A DNA stretch of 64,000 nt from an uncultured Romboutsia sp. GTDB taxonomy: Bacteria > Bacillota > Clostridia > Peptostreptococcales > Peptostreptococcaceae. A model generated the notes under the pieces. The model was not told the DNA's origin. It did no database searches and saw only the letters and a list, made by a program, of their open reading frames with translations. The translations under genes were made by a program, and so were the position numbers. How positions within the stretch are numbered: position 1 is the first letter of the stretch; each line of letters opens with the position of its first letter. Location of the stretch: NCBI GenBank assembly GCA_937880075.1, contig CALFLM010000088.1, positions 1 through 64,000 on the forward strand. Direction: 5' to 3'. This document shows positions 50,832 through 59,701 of the stretch, one piece after another.

Positions 50832-52238
50832 TTATTTAAAATCCTTTAACAAGGATTGCTTCAATGACTGCAAGTCATTGACATACATCTGCTTTTCTGT
50901 TGTATTCTTAATGTATTCAAGTTGCTTTTTGATTTCCTCATTCTGTTTCAAAAGTTCATCTCTTTCTTCTATAGTTACTTTTGACATAGGTGTTGCTAGC
51001 AATGCCATTGGTAAGTGTTGTGCATCCATATCGGTTTTGATATCAACCTTACTTCTGTTACTAATCTTAAGCTTACCTTTACATACAAGTTCAATGAACT
51101 TTACCAATTCTGAATTGTTCTTATATTTCTCTTCAAGTATCTTTACAAGCTTTTTCTTTCTCTCAACATAAACAGACAATCTCCAATTTACAAAATATCT
51201 GATAACCTCATATCTGTCTTTGAAATATTTGAGCTTGCCATTCTCATCAAGCAACCAAAGCAAATCATCTGGAAGTTTCTTAATAAGTTTGAACTTATTA
51301 GCTAATCTCTTACCTGACCTATCTGATTTGATTTCTTTTGCAAGCTGACCTTTGAAGAATTGTACTTCATAATGTACATTGCCATCTTCTGACAAATCTT
51401 TATAGTCTTTGATTTCTTGTTTGTCACAAAGTCTATTCAGTAATTTTTCAAATTCAACATAAGTAGTATCAGATGGCAAATTAGTGATTGTCATCAAATC
51501 TTTTGCTTGATTTGTCTTCCATTCTCCATAGCAATACCACTGACCAGATTCTAATTTCCAATTGTCTTGTGGTATATCTCTCAAATAAGGCCTTACTACT
51601 GTCTTAAACTTTTCTACACCTTTCTTACTTTTAAGAATCTCTAAACAGCAATCAAGTACATCTACTGGATTCCAAGCATTACTATGGAAAGAATATCCAT
51701 TAGCAATACCCATAGTTGTATTAGAAAGAACTGTTGGTACAATAGGAAGGTAATGTTCTGGTTCAACGTAGTCACCTTCTTCAAATACATACTTCAACAA
51801 ATCATAATCTGCTTTGTATAGTAAGTCTGCATACTTTGACTTTCTGATATACAGATATCGAGGTGCTCCAGCTTCTGGACTTCTAAGATATCCTCCTTGG
51901 CCTTCAATTTCTAGTGGGTTATAAAAGTTATAAAAATCTTTAGCCAATGTGCAAACTGTAGAAGTAAGGGAAGCATCACCATGTGCATAGAGAGATATCT
52001 TCATTGTGTCACCAACAAGAGCAAGCAACTTTGATGTTGATCCATTTTTCAATGAACCTTCAAACATTGCATGCACAATCTTTCTTGCACCTGGCTTAAA
52101 CCCATCACATATAGAGGGAATAGCACGATCAGAAACCGTGCAAGTCGAATAATTCAAATATTCAACATTTAAAAAGTCTGTTATTGATTTATTGATATCC
52201 TTCTTAACAACTACTTTATTTTCTGATTTCTTTACCAT
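50832..52238 (-). CDS. 52: DNA topoisomerase II medium subunit, gp52-like
   Basis: 468 aa, ATG at 52238. Breakage-reunion (ParC/GyrA-like) subunit: CDGFKPGARKIVHAMF (about 45-60), GDASLTSTVCTLA, and GAPRYLYIRKS (about 122-132) with the catalytic Tyr. The C-terminal 150 residues are helical/coiled-coil. Known: joins gp39 to form the T4 topoisomerase needed for replication-fork start and decatenation. T4 gp52 is 442 aa. It is encoded 5 bp downstream of the ATPase subunit gene and ends the unit led by the promoter near 55370. Confidence 0.92.
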   Translation of the reverse strand: MVKKSENKVVVKKDINKSITDFLNVEYLNYSTCTVSDRAIPSICDGFKPGARKIVHAMFEGSLKNGSTSKLLALVGDTMKISLYAHGDASLTSTVCTLAKDFYNFYNPLEIEGQGGYLRSPEAGAPRYLYIRKSKYADLLYKADYDLLKYVFEEGDYVEPEHYLPIVPTVLSNTTMGIANGYSFHSNAWNPVDVLDCCLEILKSKKGVEKFKTVVRPYLRDIPQDNWKLESGQWYCYGEWKTNQAKDLMTITNLPSDTTYVEFEKLLNRLCDKQEIKDYKDLSEDGNVHYEVQFFKGQLAKEIKSDRSGKRLANKFKLIKKLPDDLLWLLDENGKLKYFKDRYEVIRYFVNWRLSVYVERKKKLVKILEEKYKNNSELVKFIELVCKGKLKISNRSKVDIKTDMDAQHLPMALLATPMSKVTIEERDELLKQNEEIKKQLEYIKNTTEKQMYVNDLQSLKQSLLKDFK

Positions 52239-52243
52239 ATCCT

Positions 52244-54127
52244 TTAAACCAAATTACTCATCATTTCCTTTCTATCTTCACTATTCTTACCAAACCATTT
52301 CTTGAACATTGACTTTGTCAAATCATCAATCTTGAAATGCATGAAGATAGGGTTTCTCATTGATTCTTTTGTTTCAGATGCATCAAGACCAGAAAGACCT
52401 TTGACATACTTAATCATGTATCCTTTAAGCTTTCTTGCATCTTTATCAAATTCTTCTTGACTATAATACTTCTTTACTTCTTTACCCTTCTTTGCAATAA
52501 TGATAGGAGTAATGCTTCTGCATACTATACCCTTCTCAAAAAGAATTGGCCATCTAGAAAAAAGGAGAAGCAACAATGCTGCAATCTTATCTCCATCAAT
52601 ATCTGCATCAGTAGATATCACAATCTTATCAAATTTCAAATCATTGATATTGAAGTCATCGCCAAATTTAAGACCTAAAATAGTAATGATATCATTGAAC
52701 ACATCATTCTTCATAATCTGCAATGGTGACATATCTAATGAATTAGGTGGTACACCTCTCATCACATAGCCTGCTTGAGTTTCTGGATCTCTACCAATAC
52801 GAAGACCTCTTGCGGCAGAATCACCTTCATAAATCCAAAGCTGCTTACCTTGTTTCTTTTTTGATGAACAAGTCACATACTTATCTGAACGACGAAGACC
52901 TTTGCTTGCTTCTTTATTGAGTTTACGAAGAGTACGTTGATCTTCTGCTTCACATTTCTTCTTATACCAATCTCTTACATTATCTATGATTTCAGACTTT
53001 ATAACCGAATCAAGGAACTTGTTTGGAAGTTCAAACTTGACGTTTTCATCTTTATAGAATTTCTCTACAGGTGTAGTCAAGCATTCCTTGGTTTGTGAAT
53101 CATAAGATGGATTGGAAATAGTCAAGTCACAGAACATACTATAATTGCCATCAACTTGTCGTGGAAGCAAATCAATCTTATCTTTCTTCTTAAGAAAATC
53201 ACATACAGTAGTATTGATGATTTGATGCAACGCTTTAACATGGGTACCTTTATTGCAAATACCTCCATTGACGAATCCAATATTGATAGCACCATCAGGA
53301 TATACATAAACATGCTTATGTTCATCTTTCATCTCTATGCAATCCTTTAAAGTAACATAGTTTCTATATAAGTCAATATAGTCTTTGAAATTATCAAACT
53401 TATATTCACCACATAAATCTTCATCTTTATATGTTACCTTCAATCCTGGATTAGCAGCTGCTGCATTGATGCAACGTGTCAATATGATATCCTTGAATGT
53501 TCTGTCAAACTTATCTATACCTTCAAATCTAGAAAAGTCAAGATGAAATGTAATCCTAGTTCCATGATTTTTCTTAGAAGATTTTTCTATCTCCTCATCA
53601 TAGAATTCTGACATGTTGTTTTTCCAGTTACCAAGCCATCGCTTCTTTCCATCATCAGTCATTACACCAAAATATGATGAAAAAATGTTGGTTAGGGAAC
53701 TTCCCACTCCGTTAGTACCAAGGCCAGATCTATCTTCATCATCATTATAGTTTGATGATGTTCTCATTCTTCCGAAGATAAGTTGTGGTACCATAATACC
53801 AGCTTCTTTATGTTTGACAACAGGAATTCCACCATTATCTTCTATTACTATAGTATTATCTTTCATTACAGTAACAGAAATCTGTGTCAACCCAATATTA
53901 TCTGGTCTACGATATTCATCAGTAGAATTTGATATAATTTCATCTATCAATTTCAGTATAGCAGGAACATATTCTACTTCTTTCTGTATCATCATCTGTT
54001 CTTTATAATCAAAAACAAACTGAGTAGAAAGTTCTGGTTTTACTGAACCAACATACATACCCGGGCGGAGTAGTACATGCTCTTGTTCTGATAACTCTTT
54101 ATATTTTTGTTCTATTGTCTTTACCAT
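52244..54127 (-). CDS. 39: DNA topoisomerase II large subunit, gp39 (fused gp60 part)
   Basis: 627 aa, ATG at 54127. N-terminal GHKL ATPase (IISNSTDEYRRPDN about 65-78; IEDNGGIPVVKHKEAGIMVP; RSGLGTNGVGSSL), then the transducer domain, and a C-terminal Toprim domain with YEGDSAARGL (about 427-436) and DADIDGDKIAALLL (about 505-518). In T4 the last part is encoded separately as gene 60; here one intact ORF covers both, as in most relatives. Overlaps the upstream gene by 7 bp. Confidence 0.93.
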   Translation of the reverse strand: MVKTIEQKYKELSEQEHVLLRPGMYVGSVKPELSTQFVFDYKEQMMIQKEVEYVPAILKLIDEIISNSTDEYRRPDNIGLTQISVTVMKDNTIVIEDNGGIPVVKHKEAGIMVPQLIFGRMRTSSNYNDDEDRSGLGTNGVGSSLTNIFSSYFGVMTDDGKKRWLGNWKNNMSEFYDEEIEKSSKKNHGTRITFHLDFSRFEGIDKFDRTFKDIILTRCINAAAANPGLKVTYKDEDLCGEYKFDNFKDYIDLYRNYVTLKDCIEMKDEHKHVYVYPDGAINIGFVNGGICNKGTHVKALHQIINTTVCDFLKKKDKIDLLPRQVDGNYSMFCDLTISNPSYDSQTKECLTTPVEKFYKDENVKFELPNKFLDSVIKSEIIDNVRDWYKKKCEAEDQRTLRKLNKEASKGLRRSDKYVTCSSKKKQGKQLWIYEGDSAARGLRIGRDPETQAGYVMRGVPPNSLDMSPLQIMKNDVFNDIITILGLKFGDDFNINDLKFDKIVISTDADIDGDKIAALLLLLFSRWPILFEKGIVCRSITPIIIAKKGKEVKKYYSQEEFDKDARKLKGYMIKYVKGLSGLDASETKESMRNPIFMHFKIDDLTKSMFKKWFGKNSEDRKEMMSNLV

Positions 54128-54681
54128 TTCTCTTCAAAATATTTCAAGTATTTAGGCAAAATTGTTTTACCATGATTTTTAATATAGTTTTGCAATGAAT
54201 CTTTTTCATTGTTTTCATCATTATAAGTATATATTAAAAAATCAAGATTGTTTTTAAAATTACCTACTTTATTGCATTTACTTTCTAACCAATCTTCAAA
54301 ATCATTCTTAATATCATTATATCCAGTCCAACTGCATTTTATTCTATTTCTTCTATCAATACCTTTTGCTCTATCTTGTTGACAAACTAAATTTATCTCA
54401 TCATTACAAAGCAAATCAACTAAACTTATTTCAAAATTGAATTTTTTCCAAGGATAATGGTCATTCTTCAAATAAATATGAATATGAGGATATGGTCTAT
54501 CTCCTGCTGCTACTCCATGCAATGCCTCTCTATAAAGATTCTTTCCAAACTTTACTTCATTAGTTGCAAAAGCCATCTCATTTATCTGAATACCACAAGG
54601 CAATCCTAAAGATTCTTTCAATACGTAAATCAAATCTTTTATTCTATATTCTATATCTATTTGACGTAATCTTAAATCCAT
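54121..54681 (-). CDS. unknown protein, 186 aa, His-rich strand
   Basis: ATG at 54681; its last 7 bp overlap the start of gene 39. Features: helical N-terminus, a Gly/Asp turn followed by PYPHIHIYLKNDHYPWKKF (about 78-96), and a charged helical C-terminus. The H-x-H strand recalls small DUF4160-like or nuclease-inhibitor folds but is not enough for assignment. Cotranscribed with topoisomerase. Function unknown. Confidence 0.65.
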   Translation of the reverse strand: MDLRLRQIDIEYRIKDLIYVLKESLGLPCGIQINEMAFATNEVKFGKNLYREALHGVAAGDRPYPHIHIYLKNDHYPWKKFNFEISLVDLLCNDEINLVCQQDRAKGIDRRNRIKCSWTGYNDIKNDFEDWLESKCNKVGNFKNNLDFLIYTYNDENNEKDSLQNYIKNHGKTILPKYLKYFEEKW

Positions 54682-54693
54682 GATAGAAAATAT

Positions 54694-54987
54694 TTACAAT
54701 ACCTTAAGATAAGCATCATTCAAAGTAAGCCATTCTTTCTTACCATCTTTATTATGAATTCTCAATTCACATTTATATACTGGATATTTGACATTCTTAG
54801 GCGCTACCAATGTTACTCTTGAATTCAACACTTTACCAATATGTTCTACTCGTTCAATACTAGCACCAAATCCTCTTGGAGATGGTATTAATTCAGGAAC
54901 TTTAATAGAAACATTTTGGTCTATCATTGCATCAAGTTCATTTTTCAACCAATCGTGAAAATGATCCATTTCTGATATCTTAAACAT
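54694..54987 (-). CDS. unknown protein, 97 aa
   Basis: ATG at 54987, overlapping the preceding gene by 8 bp. Compact alpha/beta protein (MFKISEMDHFHDWLKNELDA; SRVTLVAPKNVKYPVYKCEL). No recognised motif. Second gene of the topoisomerase unit. Confidence 0.65.
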   Translation of the reverse strand: MFKISEMDHFHDWLKNELDAMIDQNVSIKVPELIPSPRGFGASIERVEHIGKVLNSRVTLVAPKNVKYPVYKCELRIHNKDGKKEWLTLNDAYLKVL

Positions 54988-55255
54988 TTATTTTTCCTTT
55001 CTTATATAATCTGTTTATTGTATTATTTACATAATTGTAATTCTTCTTAAATTCATCTGTCATGAATTCCCAACTCCAAAGATAGAGCTGTTCTGGTTCT
55101 CCATTCTCTTTTATTTCGAAGAATTTCATATTATGCGGTGTACAACTTACAATAAGTTCATCATCTTTCTTAGCAGGCAACACTTCTACAAGACATAAAA
55201 TGTTTTTATGTACAGTATTGTCTTTCTCATTAAGAATATAGTTTACTGTATACAT
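54980..55255 (-). CDS. unknown protein, 91 aa
   Basis: ATG at 55255. Small beta-rich protein (YILNEKDNTVHKNILCLVEV; ELIVSCTPHNMKFFEI) with a basic C-terminal helix. First gene after the promoter at 55356-55383. Function unknown. Confidence 0.65.
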   Translation of the reverse strand: MYTVNYILNEKDNTVHKNILCLVEVLPAKKDDELIVSCTPHNMKFFEIKENGEPEQLYLWSWEFMTDEFKKNYNYVNNTINRLYKKGKINV

Positions 55256-55350
55256 AGTACCGCCAAATATTGCATGTACACCTGATTTGATTACTGATTA
55301 CAAATTTCTACTTACTCTTTTCATGTTCTAAGAATTTATGATTTGAACAT

Positions 55351-56595
55351 CTATAATATAGATAAATTATATAGAATTTCAAAATTACTATCAAATACCT
55401 CTATATAGTTCAAATGATTTTCTTTTGCAATTTTTCTTTTGTTTGGGTCTGATATTGTCCAAACTTTTATAGCATTCTTATAAAATCTTGATCCATTGTT
55501 TGCTTTTGATTGCCATCGTTGCAACTTAACTTGGTCTTTAATAGAATTTGGATTGTATGGATGAGGACCATGTGTCCACATACCTTGTAATTCTATAAAA
55601 GTATCTAAAGATTTGATATAGAAGTCACAATTGAATGGATATCTTTCACATTTGTATTGTCTTATAATATCAGATGAACCATATTTTGCACAAAGTATTT
55701 TATAAAGGCTTTCTTCTGGTATAGAAGTATTGAATGTACAATTAGTTAATTTAGTACCATAAATTTTTTCTCTTACGAAATGTGCTTGCCAAGAAAAGTC
55801 AACACCATATCTTTCTTGGTTAGTTTTCTTTATTTTATTTATAAATTCATCTGTCTTGCTATAATTGTCAACTCCATATTTTTTCAAACAAGTTTCTTTA
55901 TATGAATATTTTATCTTTTCTTTTATTCCATCATATTGCCAAGAAAAGTCAACACCATATCTTTTTTGGTTAGTTTTCTTTATTTTATCTATAAATTCAT
56001 CTGTCTTGCTATAATTGTCAACTCCATATTTTTTCAAACAAGTTTCTTTATATTGTTTTTCACATTTTTTATGAATCTCAGGTATGCTAAAGACACTATT
56101 TACCCCATATTTTAATTTATTTGTGTTGTGTTGGGTTTCAATGGATTTTTGTTTTACTTCATCAATTTGCATTACATTGTCAACACCATATTTTAATTGA
56201 CAATTTAAAACTTTTGATTTATTACATTTTTCTTTAATTACTTCATTTTTCCATGGATTGTCAACTCCATATCTTTTCAAACAAGTTTCTTTTGTTTTTT
56301 GTTGTTTTAATTTATTTGAATTTGAACATTTTGAACAACAAAAACTTTGATATAGTAAATGCCCTTTATTAAGACCAAGATATTTTACTTTATTTCCACA
56401 TTCTTTACATATTGGCCTAATCTCTTTATTATATTTTATTCTATCAAGTGATTCTTTTAAAGAATCTATATATTCAAATCTAGTAAAGAGGTACTCTGTA
56501 ATATTAGGGTACCTCTCACTATTCTTAAGATATTTTGCTTTTGGTAATTTATCCTGATATATCGTATTTATTATTATTTTATCATGATTTTGCAT
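55351..56595 (-). CDS. KYG-repeat homing endonuclease inside the split polymerase gene
   Basis: 414 aa, ATG at 56595, overlapping the last 14 bp of the polymerase N-terminal gene. Zinc knuckle CKECGNKVKYLG...CCSKCSN (about 70-96); seven KYG-type repeats (CLKKYGVDNYSKTDEFI and RYGVDFSWQ types alternate), two of which come from a nearly perfect 118-bp duplication; NTSIPEESLYKIL linker; CDFYIKSLDTFIELQG and THGPHPYNPNS nuclease core. Its C-terminal end contains the promoter of the next unit (55356-55383). Position suggests it is the element that separates, or targets the junction of, the two polymerase parts. Confidence 0.75.
   Translation of the reverse strand: MQNHDKIIINTIYQDKLPKAKYLKNSERYPNITEYLFTRFEYIDSLKESLDRIKYNKEIRPICKECGNKVKYLGLNKGHLLYQSFCCSKCSNSNKLKQQKTKETCLKRYGVDNPWKNEVIKEKCNKSKVLNCQLKYGVDNVMQIDEVKQKSIETQHNTNKLKYGVNSVFSIPEIHKKCEKQYKETCLKKYGVDNYSKTDEFIDKIKKTNQKRYGVDFSWQYDGIKEKIKYSYKETCLKKYGVDNYSKTDEFINKIKKTNQERYGVDFSWQAHFVREKIYGTKLTNCTFNTSIPEESLYKILCAKYGSSDIIRQYKCERYPFNCDFYIKSLDTFIELQGMWTHGPHPYNPNSIKDQVKLQRWQSKANNGSRFYKNAIKVWTISDPNKRKIAKENHLNYIEVFDSNFEILYNLSIL
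55356..55383 (-). promoter_or_regulatory. early-type promoter of the topoisomerase unit
   Basis: TTTGAAA at 55383-55377, 15-nt spacer, CTATAT at 55361-55356. It lies within the last codons of the endonuclease gene. Confidence 0.7.
55786..56053 (-). repeat. 118-bp direct duplication within the endonuclease
   Basis: 55786-55903 and 55936-56053 differ at two positions by eye; the period is 150 bp (50 codons), so the frame is kept. It adds two DNA-binding-type KYG repeats. Confidence 0.85.
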
Positions 56596-58135
56596 TTTGT
56601 TCTTCTTCTCTTATCTTTATAAGTCGATCAACTTCCATCATTAATTTACCCTGAGCCTCCCAATTCAAATATTTGTAGTGATCTCGACGCTCTTTTTGAA
56701 TCCTTTGCATACGTGAAAACATGTATTCTTTATCATTTTTGTAGACAGTTCCTTGCAATGACACAAAATAGTTAGGGTCTTTTCTGAACTTATCAAGCTC
56801 TTCTTCTGTCCATGGAATTTCTGTATATCTTCCAAAACTGTCTGGGCCAACTTTATTCGTAACAATTGATTCCATTGATATGTTGCAAGTTCGAACTACT
56901 GATGGATAAAGTGAAGCAAAATCATCACATACACTATATTCCCAACGTCCAGGAACACATCCACAAAAAGCACCTTCATAATTTACTTTTGTTCTTTCAA
57001 CTGCATCATAATCCCATACTACATGTCGATCTTCATCATAAAAACATCTGAACAAATTAGCTGTTGTCAAAGCTACTTGACCCAAGGCTTTCTGGGCCGG
57101 AATTCCTGTTACTGTTGCCATAGAACAAGGACTTTCAATACATTTGAAACGATAATGAATCAAAGCATTCAAGCAAGAGTCGATAGCATTATAGTAAACA
57201 AACAATGGGAAATCATTTTCATAACATTCCTTCATTGTTCCTTCATATTTTACTTTATGAGCATTAACACCATGGCTACCAACCCAATCCAATGAATATG
57301 ACTCATAAGGTCTCATTGAATATTCATAAGATTTGATGAGTTCCATATAATCCCATATCATGCAACCTTGTGGTGCTGGAATACTATATTTTGTACCATC
57401 CATCTCTGACCAAGAAATTTTATTGATTTCTCCAACAACACTAGCAGATCTCATCAATTGCATTGCTTTGAACTTTCCAAACAACTTTACTGTTCTATTC
57501 CAAATATAGTTCCAGTCAAATCGATAATAGTTCCATCCAGCTAAACAACCAATCTTTGGCATTATTCTAGTGAACCAATGTTCAATCATTGATTCTTCTG
57601 TTTCAAAATATTGATAATATACTTTTGGTGTAAAACCTTTTTTCTTTACTAGGTTTTTTGCAAAATCATTATCTTCTATATATTTAAGGTATCTTTCCTT
57701 CAATTCTTCTTGTTCATCAGAATTCAATGGTTTGATACCTAATACCATTACAGACAAATCTGGACCAACAAGACTTATCAACTGAATTCTTTGCTCTGCC
57801 TTTTCTGGTTCTGGGAATTCATCTGAAATTTCAGTTTCTATATCACTAAAGTAAATTCTTGGAAATCTCATTGCCATTACTTCTTTATAAATATCTTCTG
57901 GCAAATTGTATAAGAATTCCAACTGGTCAAACTCATTTGGCTGATATTTAGATGCATCCTTAAATACTACATCACATCTCTTTTCATCCCATGTATACTT
58001 CTTTCCATTTGGATTATACTCATAAGTTTTCCAATGATGCATCTGTTTTGAATAGCATTTTCTGTTACCATTTTCATCCAAATAGAAAATATAATACGTC
58101 TGATTCTTTCTTAACCAAAATCTGTCAATTATCAT
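56582..58135 (-). CDS. 43A: DNA polymerase, N-terminal part only (gp43A)
   Basis: 517 aa, ATG at 58135. Family B polymerase: exonuclease motif I FSDIETEI (D98, E100), GWNYYRFDWNYIW, exonuclease motif III YNAIDSCL, and polymerase motif A DDFASLYPSVV (about 403-413), at the same place as in T4 gp43 (898 aa). It stops about 100 residues later, before motif B (fingers) and motif C (DTD), which are not found anywhere in the window. So the protein carries proofreading and only one of the catalytic Asp. The missing half must be encoded elsewhere (a split gp43B is known in some T4-like phages). Flanked on both sides by homing endonucleases. Confidence 0.88.
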   Translation of the reverse strand: MIIDRFWLRKNQTYYIFYLDENGNRKCYSKQMHHWKTYEYNPNGKKYTWDEKRCDVVFKDASKYQPNEFDQLEFLYNLPEDIYKEVMAMRFPRIYFSDIETEISDEFPEPEKAEQRIQLISLVGPDLSVMVLGIKPLNSDEQEELKERYLKYIEDNDFAKNLVKKKGFTPKVYYQYFETEESMIEHWFTRIMPKIGCLAGWNYYRFDWNYIWNRTVKLFGKFKAMQLMRSASVVGEINKISWSEMDGTKYSIPAPQGCMIWDYMELIKSYEYSMRPYESYSLDWVGSHGVNAHKVKYEGTMKECYENDFPLFVYYNAIDSCLNALIHYRFKCIESPCSMATVTGIPAQKALGQVALTTANLFRCFYDEDRHVVWDYDAVERTKVNYEGAFCGCVPGRWEYSVCDDFASLYPSVVRTCNISMESIVTNKVGPDSFGRYTEIPWTEEELDKFRKDPNYFVSLQGTVYKNDKEYMFSRMQRIQKERRDHYKYLNWEAQGKLMMEVDRLIKIREEEQNAKS

Positions 58136-59255
58136 AGTCTTTTAAAAAATTATTAATTATCGAATTTAATATAGTTATGTCTTGTTTGATTTTTAAGATA
58201 TCCTTATGGAATATTTCCAAATATTTCAAATTATTTTCTTTTGCTTTATTTCTTTTTTCAACATCTTTAATTGTCCAAATAGTAATTGCTTGACAATTAG
58301 GACCATATCTTTTTTTATACTTTTGTACTAATATTTGATGCTTGATGGAATTTGGGTTATATGGTTCTTTTCCATGCGTATAATACCCTTGAACTTCTAT
58401 AAATAAATCTAAAGATTTGATATAGAAATCACATCTGTATGGATATCTATCTTTGTCTTTGTATTCCCTTAAAATATTATTTTTACCATATATATCTATC
58501 AATTTTTCATATATAGTTTCTTCTATCTTAGATGTATTGAACGTATGATTTCTTCTTAAAGTTTCATATCTCTTTTGTTTTGTCTTTTCTAACAATAATT
58601 TTTCTCTGTTTTCTTTTCTATTAAATACACAATATACACCATATTTCTTATATGTGGTTTCTTCTGTCTTATTATATATTTCTTTATTTGCTAAAGGAGA
58701 ATAAGTACCGAAATTTACATAGCATGTTTCATGCCATTTTTTGTTTATTTCTTTATTTTGTAATGGTACTTCTACACCATAACGTTTCATATTTGTTTCC
58801 TTAACCTTATCTTGATACTCCTTCAATAAGCTAGCACGAACTACGCCATATTTATTCTTACATGTTTCTTTACCTTTGTCAATAACATTTTTATTCTTCA
58901 TAGGATTATCAACCCCATATTTATCAATACAAGATTTCTTATATGCTTCTTTAGTTTCATTTGAATTCATTGAGCATTTACAACTGCAGAAATCAGCATA
59001 CAATTTTCCTGTTTTCTTATACCAAGATATTCCTTTGAAATAAGTAGGTTTACCACATATACTACAGTAATTTCTTTTTATATTATATTTTATCCTAAAA
59101 AGTATTTCAGTAAATGTTGATGGATTGTCATTAAAATATGAAAACAAATAATTTCTTATATTTTGATACTTTTTACATCTTATTTTATTTATATTGACTT
59201 TATCATCTTTATACAAATATTTTAATATTATATTATTTACAAATTTGTTTGTCAT
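58125..59255 (-). CDS. KYG-repeat homing endonuclease upstream of polymerase
   Basis: 376 aa, ATG at 59255; its end overlaps the polymerase start by 11 bp. Zinc knuckle CSICGKPTYFKG...CSCKCS (about 58-88), five KYG-type repeats (CIDKYGVDNPMKNKNVIDKG and variants, about 95-225), NTSKIEETIYEKL linker, CDFYIKSLDLFIEVQG and THGKEPYNPNS nuclease core. It is most like the endonuclease at 43624-44694 (shared KYKKRYGPNCQAITIWTIKD, with small changes). Its leader holds the TGTTCAAT repeats. Confidence 0.73.
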   Translation of the reverse strand: MTNKFVNNIILKYLYKDDKVNINKIRCKKYQNIRNYLFSYFNDNPSTFTEILFRIKYNIKRNYCSICGKPTYFKGISWYKKTGKLYADFCSCKCSMNSNETKEAYKKSCIDKYGVDNPMKNKNVIDKGKETCKNKYGVVRASLLKEYQDKVKETNMKRYGVEVPLQNKEINKKWHETCYVNFGTYSPLANKEIYNKTEETTYKKYGVYCVFNRKENREKLLLEKTKQKRYETLRRNHTFNTSKIEETIYEKLIDIYGKNNILREYKDKDRYPYRCDFYIKSLDLFIEVQGYYTHGKEPYNPNSIKHQILVQKYKKRYGPNCQAITIWTIKDVEKRNKAKENNLKYLEIFHKDILKIKQDITILNSIINNFLKDYDN

Positions 59256-59313
59256 TGTTCAATACTAATAAAGTGTTCAATTATATTGAACATAGTCAAT
59301 TAATTGAACACTT
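59256..59313. promoter_or_regulatory. TGTTCAAT dyads, site 1 (terminator or operator)
   Basis: A 13-bp perfect inverted repeat AAGTGTTCAATTA (59271-59283) / TAATTGAACACTT (59301-59313), overlapping TGTTCAAT-TAT-ATTGAACA (59274-59292), in the leader of the endonuclease at 59255. On the minus strand the large stem is followed by TATTAG, a weak terminator tail. Confidence 0.6.
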
Positions 59314-59345
59314 TCATAAATAGGACTGAATTTGATTCAAAAATC

Positions 59346-59615
59346 TTAAGATTTCAATGCCTTATATATATCCTTGCACATCCTCATTGATTTATTGAAT
59401 TTAGATTTGACTGGTTTTGGAATATCAGTATTTTTTGAAAATTTCATAATTGTTCCATATATTTCACCATCATTATAAGGTTTGAATATTTCTGCAACCT
59501 CATCCTTTTCTATATTGCTAAGCTGGTCATAACAGAACAAAGCCTTGATATTGTCAATAATACCATCAAACCCTGATTCATTAACCATTGTAATTGATTC
59601 TAATAATGATTTCAT
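59346..59615 (-). CDS. small unknown protein, 89 aa
   Basis: ATG at 59615. Helical and charged (MKSLLESITMVNESGFDGII; KSKFNKSMRMCKDIYKALKS). No motif recognised. It sits between the two related leader sequences that carry TGTTCAAT dyads, so it could be regulated by the same factor as the endonuclease gene downstream. Function unknown. Confidence 0.6.
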   Translation of the reverse strand: MKSLLESITMVNESGFDGIIDNIKALFCYDQLSNIEKDEVAEIFKPYNDGEIYGTIMKFSKNTDIPKPVKSKFNKSMRMCKDIYKALKS

Positions 59616-59645
59616 TTTTAATCGATATATATTGATTAAAAATAT

Positions 59646-59700
59646 TGTTCAATAGAAAGAAAGTGTTTATTCATATTGAACATCGCCAATCAATTAAACA
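59646..59700. promoter_or_regulatory. TGTTCAAT dyads, site 2
   Basis: TGTTCAATA (59646-59654) / TATTGAACA (59674-59682), with about 60 bp of imperfect similarity to site 1 at 59256-59315. It lies in the leader of the 89-aa gene. Confidence 0.55.
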
Positions 59701-59701
59701 A

